Below are positions 1 to 12,700 of a stretch of 64,000 nucleotides of DNA, piece after piece. The stretch comes from Alnus glutinosa (taxonomy: Eukaryota > Streptophyta > Magnoliopsida > Fagales > Betulaceae), in assembly GCF_958979055.1 (NCBI RefSeq), contig NC_084888.1:3986001-4050000 (forward strand), in the 5' to 3' direction. The notes under the pieces were generated by a model, which saw only the letters and a program-made list of their open reading frames with translations, did no database searches and was not told the DNA's origin. A program made the position numbers and the translations under genes. How positions within the stretch are numbered: the stretch's first letter is position 1; every line of letters starts with the position of its first letter.

Positions 1-1287
1 CTCCCTCTCTCTTTGATAGAAGGCATTCTCCCTTGAAGCTGGTATGAACACATCATAAATCATTTCAATTATGATTCATGGGCATGACCATGTTTGAGGT
101 CCAAGAATCATGACATAGACATCTATAAACACACAATTGTGTTTTACGTGCCAAATGTGTAAGGCCCATTAATTACCTGCAACACATACGTTGATTCTGC
201 TATTCAGTCATTACTTAATTAGAGGTTGGTGCTGCTGATGGGTTTGCTTTTAGTGTATGAAATATAATATTTAGGGGCATTTTTATCACAACTTGAGCAT
301 AGAATTGTTTCATTGTAATAGTCAATGGATTTTTATTCTGGGTGAAGTTTCTAAATTCTTCTTTACGTATCGGTATGTGATTTTGCTTGCATTTTTACAA
401 CAGGGGTTGTGAATTTGGAATGTTTGAGATCCTTATCAGGTCCAAATGCTCACTACTATTGCTAAACGTCATGCAGGTTTCTGCAGAAAAATCAAAGTAC
501 TTTCTTCCTTTCTGCTTATGATGGCCCCAAAGTTTCTGAGGGAAAAGGCAAGGGAAAAGATGACTGAGGATGGAACATCTAATTGTTGTCTTTCTTCTTA
601 ACAATCCAGGTTGGAACATCTAATTGTTGTTGTAACAGTAGCATTGGTAATTCATTCTTTTCAAGTGACATTCTTCTTTATTTTAGTTGACATTCTTCCG
701 GGACTTTGTTGTGTCATGAAGTGATACCTGTTGGAATAGCCCAATGTTTCTTATAACTGATGTGATTGTTATGGTGTGATCTGCACTTATAGAAACCAAA
801 AACTCTCCTCGAAGTGGTGGTGGTTTGAGATTTAAATAGTAATACTGTTTTGGAAGGCAATGTGTCGTGAATCTTGAATACACCCGATTTCTTTGTACAC
901 AGGTTTCATGACATTGTATGCATTCATTTATACGCTGCATTTCTAATGTTTTGCCTGTACATGGCCCTTGAAAAGAGAGGGGGTTACGGGAAGCCAAATA
1001 GGTTAGGAATTCTGTTCACCATTTGAATAAGTTGAAATTTCTTTAGATAAATTATGGGCCTCGTTATTTTGGAGTTCTATCACGTAAACTTCCCTATACT
1101 ATGCAAATAACCAATAATATTCCAGTCTAGCTAAGGAAAGAGTTACAATCATGAAAGAGTCATAATCTTGAATAGATTTTTATTTGTTTTAGAGATCTTT
1201 CTTAGGACTGTTTTATTGTAAGAGAAAGACACGAAAGATGTTATTGTAGAAATGAAATTGTCGTTGTAGACAAGCATACGGGCTTCA
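1..1287. other. Intergenic, no gene seen
   Basis: AT-rich sequence downstream of the CAD-like gene, which runs on the minus strand. No open frame here resembles a known protein. A 19-bp direct repeat (571-589 and 612-630, period 41) is the only internal structure noted. The part nearest 1287 probably holds the 3' UTR of the CAD-like gene. Confidence 0.6.
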
Positions 1288-2840
1288 TCATTCCAGATTG
1301 CTGCCAGCCATGTCCAGCACAAACCTATATCTCACATCGTTCCTCTCCATTCTTTCGAATGCCTGGTTCACGTAATCCATCTTCACCACCTCTACCATTG
1401 ATGTCAAACCCTTCAGCGCCCAGAACTCTAATATCTCCTGTGTCTCTTCCATGCTTCCAATGAAACTCCCAGATATCGTCTTCTTTCCTATATAACAAGT
1501 CACCGTTATTATAAGAAACAATAAGCACCTCAAATTGTGAAGAATGATGGCCCGGAACAAAGAAAGGCACAAGCTGGAAATTACCGAGAACTAACGTAAA
1601 TCACAAAGTATGATCGCCAAATAAGCTAATCCAAAGGGCTTAGCAATGACATGAGAATTCTAGGTTGGTGGGGTTGAGAAATTGTTTTTGTTTGTGAAAA
1701 TATAATTGTGACTTGTGAGGGACCAGGCATACCTAGAATCAGGTCGACGGAATCAAACTGCAGTGGTTTAGGAGCAACCCCAACTAATATAAGCTTCCCA
1801 TCAACCTTGAGAAGTGGAAGGTAGGACTGTAAAGGGTGCACAGCCGGCACAGTGTCAAGGATATAGTCCATGCTGTTTGTGGCTCGTTCCATCTCAGCAG
1901 TGTTGGAGCTTACCAGAAAAGCATCTGCGCCTAAGTGCTCTAAAGCCTCCACCCTCTTCTTATCAGAAGAACTGATGACGGTGACATGATGCCCCATTGC
2001 CTTGGCTATCAGAACACCCAGATGACCAACTCCCCCTAAACCCAAAATCCCGGCCTTGAGAGCTTTATTAGACCCCTTGAACTGTTTCAAGGGACTATAA
2101 GCTGTCACCCCAGCACACAGCAGTGGTGCCACCTGCGCCGGTGCAAGCTTTTCTGGTATCCGGACCACAAACCTGCATTCACTCTATTATTAACTGGGAA
2201 ACTTAAACTTCTATGTACTAAAGGAGAAGATTTAAAAAGAATAATAGTATGATGCTTGTTTTCCCCTACCTCTGATGAACAACCATGGCAGATGAGAAGC
2301 CTCCCTGAGTGGGTCGTCCATCTTTGTATGTGCCATTGTAAGTGAGGATTCTGTGGTTGCAGTACTGCTCTTCGTTGGATTTGCATGAGAAGCACTCCCC
2401 ACAAGAGCCAACTATACAACCAACTCCCACAATGTCTTTAACTCTAAATTTCTTTACATCTGAACCCAACTCCACAACTTCTCCCACCACTTCATGCCTT
2501 CAAATCAAACACAAGGGAATGAGAAAGTGAGAAACGGAACTCTGGGAGATATCATGATGAACCTCGAAATATACATCGTGGTCTATTTGATTCAATGTTT
2601 TTTTTTTTTCCCAATACATGAGGTTCTCTGCGTTTGGTGTTTAAAGGTATAAATTAACTTCGTATATATTGTATACAGAAAGGTGCGTACCCTGGGACCA
2701 AAGGATAGTTAGTGGAGTGAATCTCATTCCTCATCTGATGAAGATCTGTGTGATCCATCCCACAGTACAAAACCTTGAATACTACATCTTCTGGACCTGC
2801 TTCCCTGTTAACATGAACATCAAAATGAATTTCTGAATAG

Positions 2841-2875
<35 letters not shown>

Positions 2876-2954
2876 ACCTGAGAGTGAATGAGTAAGGAGA
2901 GAGATGTCCAGATGAGTCTCTAGCAGCCCAACCAATAACCCTTGTTCCCTCCAT
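1288..2954 (-). CDS. CAD: Cinnamyl alcohol dehydrogenase-like zinc-type alcohol dehydrogenase, complete, 5 exons
   Basis: Exons on the minus strand are 2954-2878, 2804-2691, 2497-2270, 2172-1733 and 1487-1288. All junctions are GT-AG and the frames join to 352 codons, the usual CAD length. The start ATG at 2954 begins [13 protein letters not shown], matching CAD N termini. A Rossmann motif GLGGVG binds NADP(H). The structural-zinc lobe keeps its four cysteines ([17 protein letters not shown]). Catalytic-zinc ligands His65 and the Cys of LLCAG are present, but the position normally Cys in CGVCHTD is Asp43 (CGMDHTDLH). The family is cytosolic and reduces hydroxycinnamaldehydes or related aldehydes such as monoterpenals. 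The Asp leaves the real chemistry open: a normal dehydrogenase with altered zinc binding, or one of the plant CAD-clade enzymes that have left canonical zinc chemistry. Intron 1 carries a (CA)n tract. Family assignment is firm; substrate is unknown. Confidence 0.93.
2844..2872. repeat. (CA)n microsatellite
   Basis: About 14 CA units inside intron 1 of the CAD-like gene, a few bases from its 5' splice site (TG repeat on the coding strand). Confidence 0.9.
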
Positions 2955-4017
2955 TTCTTCTGCTTCAAAAACCAATTAAAAACACTTCACAAAATAATTG
3001 AGAGAGAGATGGAGAAGATAACACTCAGAACATGAAGCTGCAGAATGATTGATCATTTGGGATTTTATAGCCATGGAAATCCCCATGATCTTTGACTCTC
3101 GGCCTTGCTTGTGTAAGATGGTCAAATACTAGAATTCTAAATTCTAAAAGCATAAATATCATAAGGAGGTGCAATGCATTCAACCCAGAAAAGTCACGTA
3201 ACTAAGAACTGAAGACTGTAGTGGTGGCCGTGAGGATCACTTAAAAAATTAGTTGTTTTCAGATATTACCATAATATATATAGTTTGTGTCTTTTGACCA
3301 ATTGGGTTCTAAATCTGGGTCGGGGACTTTCCATTTTTAGCAAATTCTAGTTATCTGATTGGCTAAGACAAGATGTAAATCGTAATTGAGGACCACATGA
3401 AAGGAACCAATGTTTTGATTATCAGTTTTCCGTGGGACCTTAAAGTTGTTGGGGGTGGCTTGGTGTGGGACACAAAGGTGGAGAGCTCATCCTCATCACA
3501 TACGTCATGGGTTTTCCTTAAGACGGTTATACCCTTTAATCTCGTGGCTTTCTTGGCGGGCACTGTGCCAATGCTTCAATATCTGGAAGGGTGGTATGCG
3601 TGACTTATTCTGTGAAGCCATACTTGACCGATAGCAGCAGTCTTCCAATTATGGTTTGATTCTCAAATTGACTCACAATAATGGATGGAAGGTTCACTTG
3701 AAAAATACTAAAAAACTATTTATGGAAGTTTCCTTGCGAAAAAGGAAAATGGTTAAGATACTTATATAGCTTTTACTATAATTTCTTTATAAATTCATAT
3801 ATAAGTTCATATTAATCGGCTTGCTAATTATTGACTACCACGTTAGTTCGTAAAAAAAGAACTTGTAGTAGAAGCTGTAGCATCCTTAGTACTACTACAC
3901 GGACAAAGATTAAAGAAGGGGGATATAAGATAATAGAGGCATTGGGACAAAGTTTTCCTCAAAAGTGCATGTGACAATCACATGCTTTAATAAAAATGCT
4001 TGTTATAATAACATTTA
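2955..4017. other. CAD-like gene upstream region, no other gene
   Basis: This stretch includes the 5' UTR and promoter of the minus-strand CAD-like gene. No convincing coding exon was seen. Positions 3858-3890 carry a motif (GAACTTGTAGTAGAAGCTGT) that resembles the end of the MITE-like sequence near 24800, so a relic of that family may be present. Confidence 0.5.
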
Positions 4018-4025
4018 TTTTGGAT

Positions 4026-4163
4026 GAGTAATACGAGAAACTACATTTTTATTTTACAATCATTCCACAATGCTGACGTGTCATTATTAACAAAAAAAAA
4101 AATAGTTAGTTGAGACTGTCACATCAGCACTAGGAGATGAAAATGTCATTTCTAACATTACTC
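4026..4163. mobile_element. MITE with target-site duplication
   Basis: The left end GAGTAATACGAGAAA pairs with the reverse complement of the right end, GAGTAATGTTAGAAA. Pairing continues inward through ACATTTT and TGCTGA.GTG.CA. The direct repeat TTTTGGAT flanks it at 4018-4025 and 4165-4172, and both copies extend to TTTTGGATG with a one-base boundary ambiguity. At 138 bp with no coding capacity this is a non-autonomous DNA transposon. An 8-9 bp duplication fits hAT or Mutator. Confidence 0.8.
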
Positions 4164-4172
4164 GTTTTGGAT

Positions 4173-6081
4173 GCATGTTAGTTTAATAGATTGGATTGGA
4201 AGAAAACTTTGTTCGAGACCTTGTTGTAACTCTCTTTTGTATAGCACGTGTTGCATCAAAATAATTGACAAACTAAGCGTAGGCTATTACAAGTAATAAA
4301 TTCTTAGTGAGATTGAGGTCGATCCACATAGAATGGTAAACACTTAATTAAAATTTATATTATCATGCATTAAAATAAAATGAGTTGATTTTTTTCACTA
4401 AGAAGTGGAGTAATGAAATGAAACGTAAAGCAAGATTACATTAACTAAAACATGATTAAGAAGAAAAATTAATGGGAAAGCACTAGGGGATTCACCTAAC
4501 ATTTTATTACATGCACTTGAGATATCTTTAACTCGATTGGCCTAGACAATCAACTTTTTTAATAAGAAAATACAACAATTGAACACTAATCAAGTGTAAA
4601 GCATATTGAGCATGGGTTCAGTTGAAAATTTGATTTATTTCAATGACATGTTACAAGAGAGATTATGCATTCAATATATTCTCGAATTATAACAAATCAA
4701 GCAAAGTAAGTTTCTAATATATCAAAAAAATCATAATGAATCATAAACTTATTAATATGCAATTTTTATTTTTTTCAAAAACAAAATCTTCAGAACACAT
4801 AATAAAAATCCTAAGCTTTATCTCTACGCCTAACTAAAAAAAAATTAGCCACTCATAATCATAAAAAATACATTTCATAATCCAAGGGTTAAACATCAAA
4901 TAAAGTCATTGGCTGATTTGAGAAACCATCTTAAACCAAAAAAAAAAAAACTGGTCCCTCTGATCTCCCCCAGCCCTCCACCTTCCCTTCTCGAGAAAAT
5001 TCTCCCTTTTCTTGAATCAGAATCAGCCCCTACCTGTTTTCTGTTTTCTGTAGCTGTCAGAATAAGGAGACATACATTGTCTTATATGTACGTTACCACT
5101 ATGTGTTTTGCTCTGTCCATTTTGGCCGCTCTCCTTCTCAGCCCACGTAGATTAGTTGGTCATTCTTTAGTTTTTCTTGCGCAAACAAGACGCATGCTGT
5201 CCTTTAATAAATCATAATAGTTAGACAGTATTTTAAATTAGCTATAAAATGTAAAATTTAGTGCAAAATAAATTATAGTAGTGTTTAAATTATTTTTTTT
5301 TTTTTTTAAAAAAAAAATGCACATTTAAAACTATCATCGGCAAAGGGAAATTAAAGGCGAAAGATATTGGATAGGTCCATCACGTCAAATTGTAAAGGAT
5401 AAGGCAAAAATTTAATGAAGTTTTTCTACAAACTATTTTCCAATATATAGCATGATATGATGTCTTTTTATGTCTCCTAAGAAACGTTGAACAAATTGCT
5501 CATACATCACATGTATAATGCTCACCTACTTATTATGTACACATACATGATACACCTCTGGTCAATAAGAAAATAGTCTAGAACGACTTTGTTTGTTTAC
5601 GTTTTGTAGAGTATTTTTTTTTTTGTTTGAAAAAGTGTTCTGATGTGATATTAATGTAAAAAAATATTTTGGTATTTTTAAGAATATTTGTGTTGGTTGT
5701 TAATGGTTTTATTTTGAGAAGGTAAAAAACAAAATACATAGAATAAAAATTTGAACAAACAGTCCCCCGATATTGATTAAATATGCTACCGTGGTTAACA
5801 AACTAAACTTTTTTTTTATTATTATTATTGATTTTTGTACTCACCAAATTTGGAGAGAGAAAAAACGTGAGATAAAATAAAATTATTAAAAATATTTTTC
5901 AAGAGAATAGGTAAATAGCTAAAACAGAAAATAAATAAATAAATTTTAGCAGTGAAATGTGGCATTGCCACAAACATTAGTTGAAATCGGATCCTCTTAA
6001 TTTTAAATAAAATGGATACTGTCTATTTTATGATTAGGATTTAAAGTTTTTTTTTGTTTGAAAAATTGATGACTTCATTGA
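4173..6081. other. Repeat-rich intergenic stretch, no gene
   Basis: Very AT-rich. A segment around 4200-4720 reads like non-coding retrotransposon-derived sequence, but no domain could be shown. A possible MITE lies at 5585-5764. The stretch ends in the A-rich tail of the LINE-type relic at 6082-6844. Confidence 0.45.
5585..5764. mobile_element. Probable MITE
   Basis: The left end GACTTTGTTTGTTTACGTTTT pairs imperfectly with the reverse complement of the right end, GACTGTTTGTTCAAATTTT. Length is 180 bp and no coding is present. No target-site duplication could be identified, so the exact ends are uncertain. Confidence 0.5.
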
Positions 6082-6844
6082 TTAATCAATAGCATCTTGC
6101 TCCGCAATAATAACATTCCGAATAACAAACGGACACTCATCCAACCAAACCTCATCAAGAAGCTGAGAAAGAGCTAATTTAGCTAGCTTATGAGCAACCG
6201 TATTGGCTTCTATTCGCACATGAAGGACTGAGTAAGAGGGCACCTGAGAGAGGCAAGCTCGTGTATCCACTATCAAATGGCCAAAAAGATTCCAGCAAGG
6301 CCCTTCCTTCTTCAATGCTTCCACCAAGTTCAGCGCATCACCCTCAAGTTGCATGTGGGATAGACCCAAATCACAACCAAGCTTCCCTGCATTCCAGGCT
6401 CCCAAAACTTCAATCATGGATGGGTCCACCAAAAACGGAAAAAACCTCTGCATGTGCTGCAAAGAAACCACCGGCTTCATCCCTTATCACTATCCCTATT
6501 CCCGTCCGCTGCAACACTGGGTCTAACGTAGCATCCCAGTTGATTTTTAGGAACCCACAAGGAGGGGGAGACCACCTATCCATGGAGCACACATTTCTTC
6601 TAGCCATCCCAAAAGTCCGCTGTAACACCAGAGGGAACTCATCAGCCATTTTCCTTGCCGCAGCTACTAGGTTGTGGGGTGCTGAAAAAACTCGACCAAA
6701 CACCATATCATTGCGCCTTAACCAAATCAGCCTAGCAACTGTAAGGGCCATTAATAACTCCTCATCCTGTGCTGAAAGGCATAATTTCATATTATTTAAA
6801 TTTTTAAAAATTTCAATATATATTAATTTTATATAATGCATCAA
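6045..6844 (-). pseudogene. LINE-type RNase H remnant with A-rich tail
   Basis: Minus-strand frames at 6844-6410 and 6480-6082 encode the two halves of a plant RNase H-like domain of the non-LTR retrotransposon type. The first has WLRRNDMVFGRVF, the PPPCGFLKINWDA lead-in, and GIGIVIRDEAGGF. The second has LEGDALNLVEAL, then HVRIEANTVAHKLAKLAL. They lie in different frames, so at least one frameshift breaks the domain. No reverse transcriptase is seen upstream. Beyond the stop lies an A-rich run on the minus strand (about 6045-6058), consistent with a LINE 3' end. This is a decayed 3' fragment. Confidence 0.75.
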
Positions 6845-7226
6845 TTATAAATCTTCATCTTTCATTTAAAATAAATACGAATAGTATCCATCCGAAGGAG
6901 GTGGGGGAATGTTACCCGTTGACAATCTCAAATTAATGTCGCTCAACCAATTACTTTTTTTTAATGGAATTTCATAACTAAAGCCCTTGTTGAAACATGT
7001 ATTTCCAGTAAAGCCCCGGCCCCAGTGAGAGATGAAAATGAGCACATGGTGTGGTGTGGTGTGGTGTGGATGGCGTAACGAGAAACAAAACAAGTGCCCC
7101 AAATTTGTAGAAATTCCCGGTGCTTCACGGTCCACTGAGGCCCCAACCAACTCTCTCTCCCTCCCTCTATCGCTCTCTTCAGCGGCGATGGACTGAAGAC
7201 TGAAATTCCCCAAACCCCTCCGAATA
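6845..7226 (+). promoter_or_regulatory. HMA1 5' region with GGTGT tandem repeat
   Basis: This 380-bp stretch separates the LINE remnant from the HMA1 start codon, so the HMA1 promoter and 5' UTR must lie here or begin inside the relic. A pentamer tandem repeat (GGTGT, about five units) occupies roughly 7047-7069, and a CT-rich leader precedes the ATG. No clear TATA box was identified. Confidence 0.5.
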
Positions 7227-9694
7227 ATGGAAACCCTAACCCTCCCTCACTCACTCCGCTCCACCACCAAATTCCAACCCTTCCCCACTTACACAAAGCG
7301 CCTTCCACTCAACTCGACGATACCTTTTTCCAAACCACCCCTCCAATTTCCCATAATTCGATTCAAACCTCTGTCTCTCCCGCTCAGTTCCCCGAATTTC
7401 CGTCTCTCCCAACTCCGTTGCGCCGCCAAGGCCACCGATCACCACCACCACCACGAGCATCACGAGCACCATCACCACCACCACCACCACCACCACCATT
7501 GCGATGAGGACGCGAAGCTGAGCGGGCCACAGAGAGCGCTGATCGGGTTCGCGAGAGCGGTCCGATGGACGGACTTGGCGGATTTCTTGAGGGAGCACTT
7601 GCAGTTGTGTTGCTGCTCCGCGGCTCTTTTTCTGGCCGCCGCGGCCTGCCCTTACGTCGTGCCGAAGCCGGCGGTGAAGCCTCTTCAGAACGCTTTCATG
7701 ATCGTCGCTTTCCCTCTAGTCGGGGTAATATACATTTTTTTTGTCTCGAATTGTCCGTGTTGTGTTTGAATAGAAAATTCATGTTGAAATCTAATTAGCT
7801 TTGTATGGTATTTAACCATATCAACACAGCTCGAGGTGATTGTTTTAGTTTCTTTGAGCATTATTTTAGTGTTTCATGTGCGGTGGTGTGGGACTTAAGA
7901 GAGGGAAAAAGGCATAGTCGTAAGAAATCTGGGGTTGATTTTCTTGAAGGAACTAAAGTGTGTAATATATTGGGATGAAAAGAAAAAGAATAAGGCTAGT
8001 TACGGAATGCGAATTTTCTGTTTTCTTTTATTATCATTAGGACTCTAGTTTTTTGCTGGTTATGGATTGTACATATGCTTTTTTGGTTTATTTTGATTGT
8101 TGAGGATTTTGTACTGGTTACGATCACAATATTGTCTTGACGCTGTGGTAATGTGTTACAATAGCATGCCATTTTTGTTTCCAGGTCTCTGCATCACTTG
8201 ATGCTCTCACTGATATTGTTGGTGGAAAAGTAAATATCCACGTGTTAATGGCTCTCGCGGGCTTTGCATCTGTATTTATGGGGAACTCCTTAGAAGGAGG
8301 GTTACTTCTTGCCATGTTTAATCTTGCCCATATTGGTAAGCATTTCAAACTAGCATATTCAGCAACAATTTATATGCGTGTGTGTGGTGGTTGGTGAAGT
8401 TTAAGTTTTATCATTTAGTGTATGGTGACTGCAGCTGAAGAGTATTTCACCAGCCGCTCAATGGTTGACGTTAAAGAATTGAAGGAAAATTATCCTGATT
8501 TTGCTCTTGTGCTGGATGTGGCCGATGATGAGCTTCCTGATACTTCTGATTTTACGTACAAAAAGGTTCCGGTGCACGACGTAGAAGTGGGCTCATATGT
8601 CTTGGTTGGGGCGGGTGAGGTATGTGATAGCAGATGTAGTACCTTGGTTTCCTTTTGGTTTTGTAGAATATAATCTCTATACGTTACAATTCTGCTGGAG
8701 ATGAGGAGAGCATGATGATGGTCCTGTATTTGCTTCTGAGACTTTTGTAAAATCTAAGAAGTTGTACTTGTACCTGTATGCTTTAGCCAGACTCGTTTAC
8801 TGACTCATCGCAGTATATGCTTACTACTGGGTTCCGGTCCACATGACCCTAAGTACTTTTTGGTACTGCCATAAAAAAGATTGAAATATTTTGTCTTGTT
8901 TTATTCATCAAAAAAAAAAAAATTGTCTTGTTTTTCCCAATTCTGTATTTTCTGTCTGGGCCACTTTACTTTCTACATGTTCGAAGTGCATCCAAGCTTC
9001 ATGAGTTTTAGTATACACTGTGTATCTGTAGTATGAACAAGTATAGGGATATAAAGCATTTTATTTCTTGTAATGTGTAAGTGCATGTATATGGTATTTT
9101 GAGTATTTTATCATATTTTATGCCAAAGAAAAAAAATGTACGAATACACATAATTATGAACACTGCTGAGTTTTAGATAATTTTATTTTCTAGTATCTAA
9201 AAAATAGATTATTCAATAGCATCTTGAAACCAATTTAAGTAACATATCCTGCTTTGTGAACTATTTTTAACTTGCCCATATAATTTAACAGTTTTTCTCA
9301 GTACGGTATTCAATTATTTTAATAGGTTTTTCCTCACTTTAATTGCATGTCACTTGTAATCATTACATTTCAAGCAGCAGTCTTAATGTTTTTATTTTGG
9401 TTTGAAGTTTCAAATCTTTCTGATTGATGCATTAGAATATGGAAGCATTGTAATGGGGATGGTATTGTGATTAGTCTGTGCCTGTAGATTGTGAGGTTTT
9501 CCAAGGCAGTGCCACCATTACTATTGAGCATTTGACAGGGGAAGTCAAACCATTGGAGACAAAGGTTGGAGACAGAATTCCTGGTGGTGCCAGAAATCTG
9601 GATGGTAGGATGATTGTGAAGGTATGTTTGTGAAACTGTTTATTTCTAAATGTTTTCATAAATGTATATGTAGAAAGAATTGGCGTGTTCTTGC

Positions 9695-9745
<51 letters not shown>

Positions 9746-12700
9746 AAATGATTGTTTTTATGTCCTTTGTTGCCTAAATGATAAGGAATTTTTATTTTCC
9801 AGCCAAAATATATAGAGGTCGGAAAGTTGCAGTCGGAAAGTTGCATTTAATTTTTCTCTGTACACCTCATTCTTGTTGTTTGTCATGGCTTTTTTTTTTT
9901 CTTTTTTTTCTTTTTTTTTTCCTTTTTCTTTTTGTAAGTTTCTGGCTTTTTTCCTCAATTTTTGAATGAATATATATTGATATCAAACCTAAAATTTCAT
10001 TTACTTTTATTTTTGCTGCAGCCGACAAAGACGTGGAAAGAGTCAACACTAAGTAGGATTGTGCAATTAACTGAAGAAGCTCAGTTGAATAAACCCAAGC
10101 TTCAAAGATGGCTGGATGAATTTGGTGACCATTACAGCAAGGTAGTTGTAGTGTTGTCCATTGCTGTTGCTGTCATTGGCCCCTTTTTGTTCAAGTGGCC
10201 ATTCATTAGCACATCAGGTAAGTTGGAGAATAGTTACAGGAATGCTCTCGAATAATTAATTATTTCTTGCCACTTGTGTTAAACTTCCTGATAATGATGA
10301 TGTTGTTAGTTTTATTGGCTCACTTCATTTGCCTAGAAAGTGCCTCAGTGCTATTATACATATTGACTCAACTGTGTGAGAGTGAGAGGTCATCAATCTT
10401 TTTTGGCCCCTTTTGGTAGGCAAATTGTTACTACTCTTTGTTCCTCAACTGAGTTTAACTTTCTTGAGCTTTTGACTTGCCCAATTACTGTAAATTTGGC
10501 CCTCGATATCTTAGAGGAAACTGATATGTTGCAGTAACTTGGTTTCCCGATCTTCCTAAATTTTGTTTTCCCAATTGAAGAGATACAACCTGATTGAATT
10601 TCAAGATAAATAATTCCTGAGACAAATAAAAACTTTTTTTTTTTTTTTTCCTGGGAACCACTACTGATTATATTTTTTTAGAAACAATGTGGGGCCTTAT
10701 GTATTTGCAAACCTGTTGGTCAAGGTATGTCCAACAGTTGCACTAGATTAAAATGTTAAAGTGTAGTGAGTGACTCATTTGTTTCTTAGTTTTTCTTTAT
10801 TATCTTATACTATAATTTTGTTAAGTGTTCTATCTTTCTTAAAATTTGATGCTCTCTCTCTCTCATGATTTTTTCTGTCTGGATTTACATTATGTAGCCT
10901 GCAGAGGATCGGTTTACAGAGCATTGGGGCTCATGGTGGCAGCATCACCTTGTGCGCTGGCTGTAGCTCCATTGGCATATGCTACTGCAATTAGTTCCTG
11001 TGCGAGGAAGGTATCAGTCAACTGAATTCCATACTTAAGAAATGCTGTGCTGCTTTGGTCTTATTAATTAGATATTCTAAACATATATTTTGTGTGTTCC
11101 ACCGCATACCACTTAAAAATAGTAAAGGCTTACCAAACAACAAAATAAAATAAAAATAGAAGCTCACTTTCCTGAAAATGGTGCACTGATGACTACTATT
11201 CTTGTGTTTCCCTGCTTTCATCCAACTACTGTGATTGTATACCTAATTTTATAATTCCTGTTCATACTGAATTTTAGGTCAGTTTTGGCATAAACCAAAA
11301 ATTTGCAGGAGTGTGGTGCAACTTTTTTAACAGTCATGACATGTTATTTTTTTTTTCTTTACAGGGAATACTGCTGAAAGGTGGACATGCACTAGATGCT
11401 CTAGCTTCTTGCCACACTATTGCATTTGATAAAACTGGGACATTGACAACTGGGGGGCTTGCGTTCAAAGCCATTGAACCAATTTATGGACACCAGGCCG
11501 GAAAAAGCAGATCAGATTTTGCTTCCTGTTGTGTTCCCAGCTGTGAAAAAGAAGCTCTCGCTGTAGCAGCTGCCATGGAGAAGGGTACTACTCATCCTAT
11601 TGGAAGGTAGCACTGTTAGACTGAAGTGTCTTCCTGGCTTAAATGGTTGATTAAACTAAATCTTACACTTGAGACTTATTCAATAGTGTGGGTACTTGGC
11701 ATGTTGATTCTAAGTAAATTAACTGGAAACCTTGACCAAATTCTTGTTTATGCAGTGGACTTCACCTGTTTCCAGTGGGGTCTACCATTGCCTTGTCGGG
11801 CATGGCCATATTAAGTCCATGATCTGGTTGGATGGATGACAGTAGCTTGGTTATAAATGTACTGTATGCCATTGATAGCATTTGTAATTTTTTGTGCATA
11901 TTGACTTGAGCATTATAAGTTTTTAGAGAAGGGGAAAAAAAAAAAAGTGCTTGCATTCCTATACAAGTCAGTTGTGACTAAGATTTATAAGAATTCTTAT
12001 GGATGAAGCCATAGATTTGATATAAGTCAGTTAAGAGTCTCAAACAACGAACATAACTGTAATCAAGTTTGCAATTTTCGTACAATGTTTGCATATGGAT
12101 GCATTCCTAGGGATGTAATTACAAACTCGGTATCCACTGTATAAGAACTGGTAATTCTCTTTTGTGCATACAATATAATTCCCATGTTTCTGTTGATAAA
12201 TGCAGGGTAATTTGCAACGGGGTTGTGTTAGGCAGGTTGTTGTGCTGCTTCAAGATCCATTGATTTGAATTTGATAGTCATTGGAAGTTCTACTGGTCTG
12301 ATTCCATAATTCTTAACACTGTTTTGTGTCCTTTCTTTAAAAATAAAAAATAAAAAATCACTCTGGAAATTCATTATGTAGTTGATTAAGTTAAACTTTG
12401 TCAATTTTGGTATGCACACATATTGCTTGTGTGGAACTCAATTGTTTTTATGTTGGTCTACAAAATAATATTGTGATTCTGCTTTCATTCTCACTAAGTA
12501 AGCCCCATTTATGTTCTTTGCTTCTTGCAAGGAAGAACAAGTCTACTCTTATATCCTTTATTTTTTTCTTAGTCTTCTTGTCTAAAAGTGGTTTGTGTTT
12601 CAACTTTCCAACAATATGTCATAATAATTTCTTAGATCTTCATTGAGTTGAATATGCTAGTCTTTGTCTCAAATGTGTTGTACATGACGTGGCAAATGTT

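Noticed and set aside
7251-7598. Minus-strand open frame with valine runs
   Set aside because: Antisense of the HMA1 histidine codons, with no independent support.
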